A stretch of DNA of 5,096 nucleotides from Desulfobacteraceae bacterium (GTDB lineage Bacteria; Desulfobacterota; DSM-4660; Desulfatiglandales; Desulfatiglandaceae), in assembly GCA_030611815.1 (NCBI GenBank), contig JAUWPC010000258.1:1-5096 (forward strand), given 5' to 3'. A program made the position numbers and the translations under genes. The notes below the pieces were generated by a model that did not search any database, was not told the origin of the DNA, and saw only the letters and a list, made by a program, of their open reading frames with translations. Shown in pieces: positions 4,981-5,096 of the stretch. Position 1 is the first letter of the stretch. The number at the start of each line of letters is the position of its first letter.

Positions 4981-5096
4981 CATCCCTTCCTTCTTAGCTC
5001 CTGTCCTTTCCCTTCCGACCCCTGCCTCCTGACCACCGACCACTGTCCCTTCCCAGACGCACCCCCCCGCCCCACCCGCCACACGCGCTGCCCACC
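4981..5096. other. Extremely C-rich, G-poor tract with a minus-strand G-quadruplex motif
   Basis: Only about 14 of 116 bases are G on the plus strand, while C dominates. The part 5008-5045 shows degenerate short units (GACC, CACC and ACCACCGACCAC type). Read on the minus strand, 5077-5052 has four runs of at least three G separated by loops of 1, 1 and 7 bases, fitting a G-quadruplex pattern. No gene is supported here. It may be a simple-sequence spacer, and since it reaches the window edge, assembly quality is a consideration. Confidence 0.5.

Noticed and set aside
4924..4983. Minus-strand mini-ORF MIPRDLNEYKKALRQKVRG preceded by purine-rich AAGGAAGGG
   Set aside because: It is only 19 codons and the purine run abuts the ATG directly with no spacing. 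It might be a leader or the remnant of a larger gene, but nothing supports expression.

Overview
The window comes from a bacterial chromosome, with a balanced base composition in the metabolic genes and more AT-rich DNA in the small accessory locus on the right. Two metabolic genes point away from each other, then comes a repeat-filled gap, then a small toxin-antitoxin-type locus. Nothing fixes the species. A sulfate-reducing or syntrophic deltaproteobacterium (Desulfobacterota) is my best guess. It rests on general resemblance of the protein types and intergenic repeats, so it is an inference, not a demonstrated assignment.

Layout. Positions 2-1624 (minus) encode an almost complete cofactor-independent phosphoglycerate mutase. 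I translated it in full: 541 codons without a stop, running off the left edge. It has the full set of metal and substrate residues and is of the plant/trypanosomatid-like type. A 421-bp divergent intergenic region (1625-2045) follows, with a promoter candidate for each gene, a perfect 9-bp hairpin, and a structured leader ahead of the rightward gene. Positions 2046-3968 (plus) encode a 640-residue GH13 sugar phosphorylase of the sucrose/glucosylglycerate phosphorylase group (subfamily GH13_18). Its motifs are closest to glucosylglycerate phosphorylase (E. coli YcjM). The convergent gap 3969-4311 holds no gene but contains inverted repeats and a tandem/degenerate repeat cluster. Positions 4312-4581 (minus) encode a ribbon-helix-helix (CopG-like) antitoxin. 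Just upstream, and overlapping it by 17 nt, is a BrnT-like toxin gene (4565-4839) that is broken by a -1 frame change. A strong promoter with a perfect palindromic operator precedes the pair. The last ~115 bases are an extremely C-rich, G-poor stretch with a G-quadruplex motif on the minus strand.

How the genes work together. If the GH13 enzyme acts on glucosylglycerate, it would release glucose 1-phosphate and D-glycerate. Glycerate, once phosphorylated, enters glycolysis at 2- or 3-phosphoglycerate, which are the substrates of the divergent mutase. This makes a plausible but unproven local link between compatible-solute turnover and lower glycolysis. The toxin-antitoxin locus is an unrelated accessory element, and as read here its toxin appears inactive. 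I did not find a convincing wholly new system. The most distinctive items are the long N-terminal extension of the phosphorylase, the frameshifted toxin with an intact antitoxin and operator, and the cluster of hairpin repeats with differing stems.
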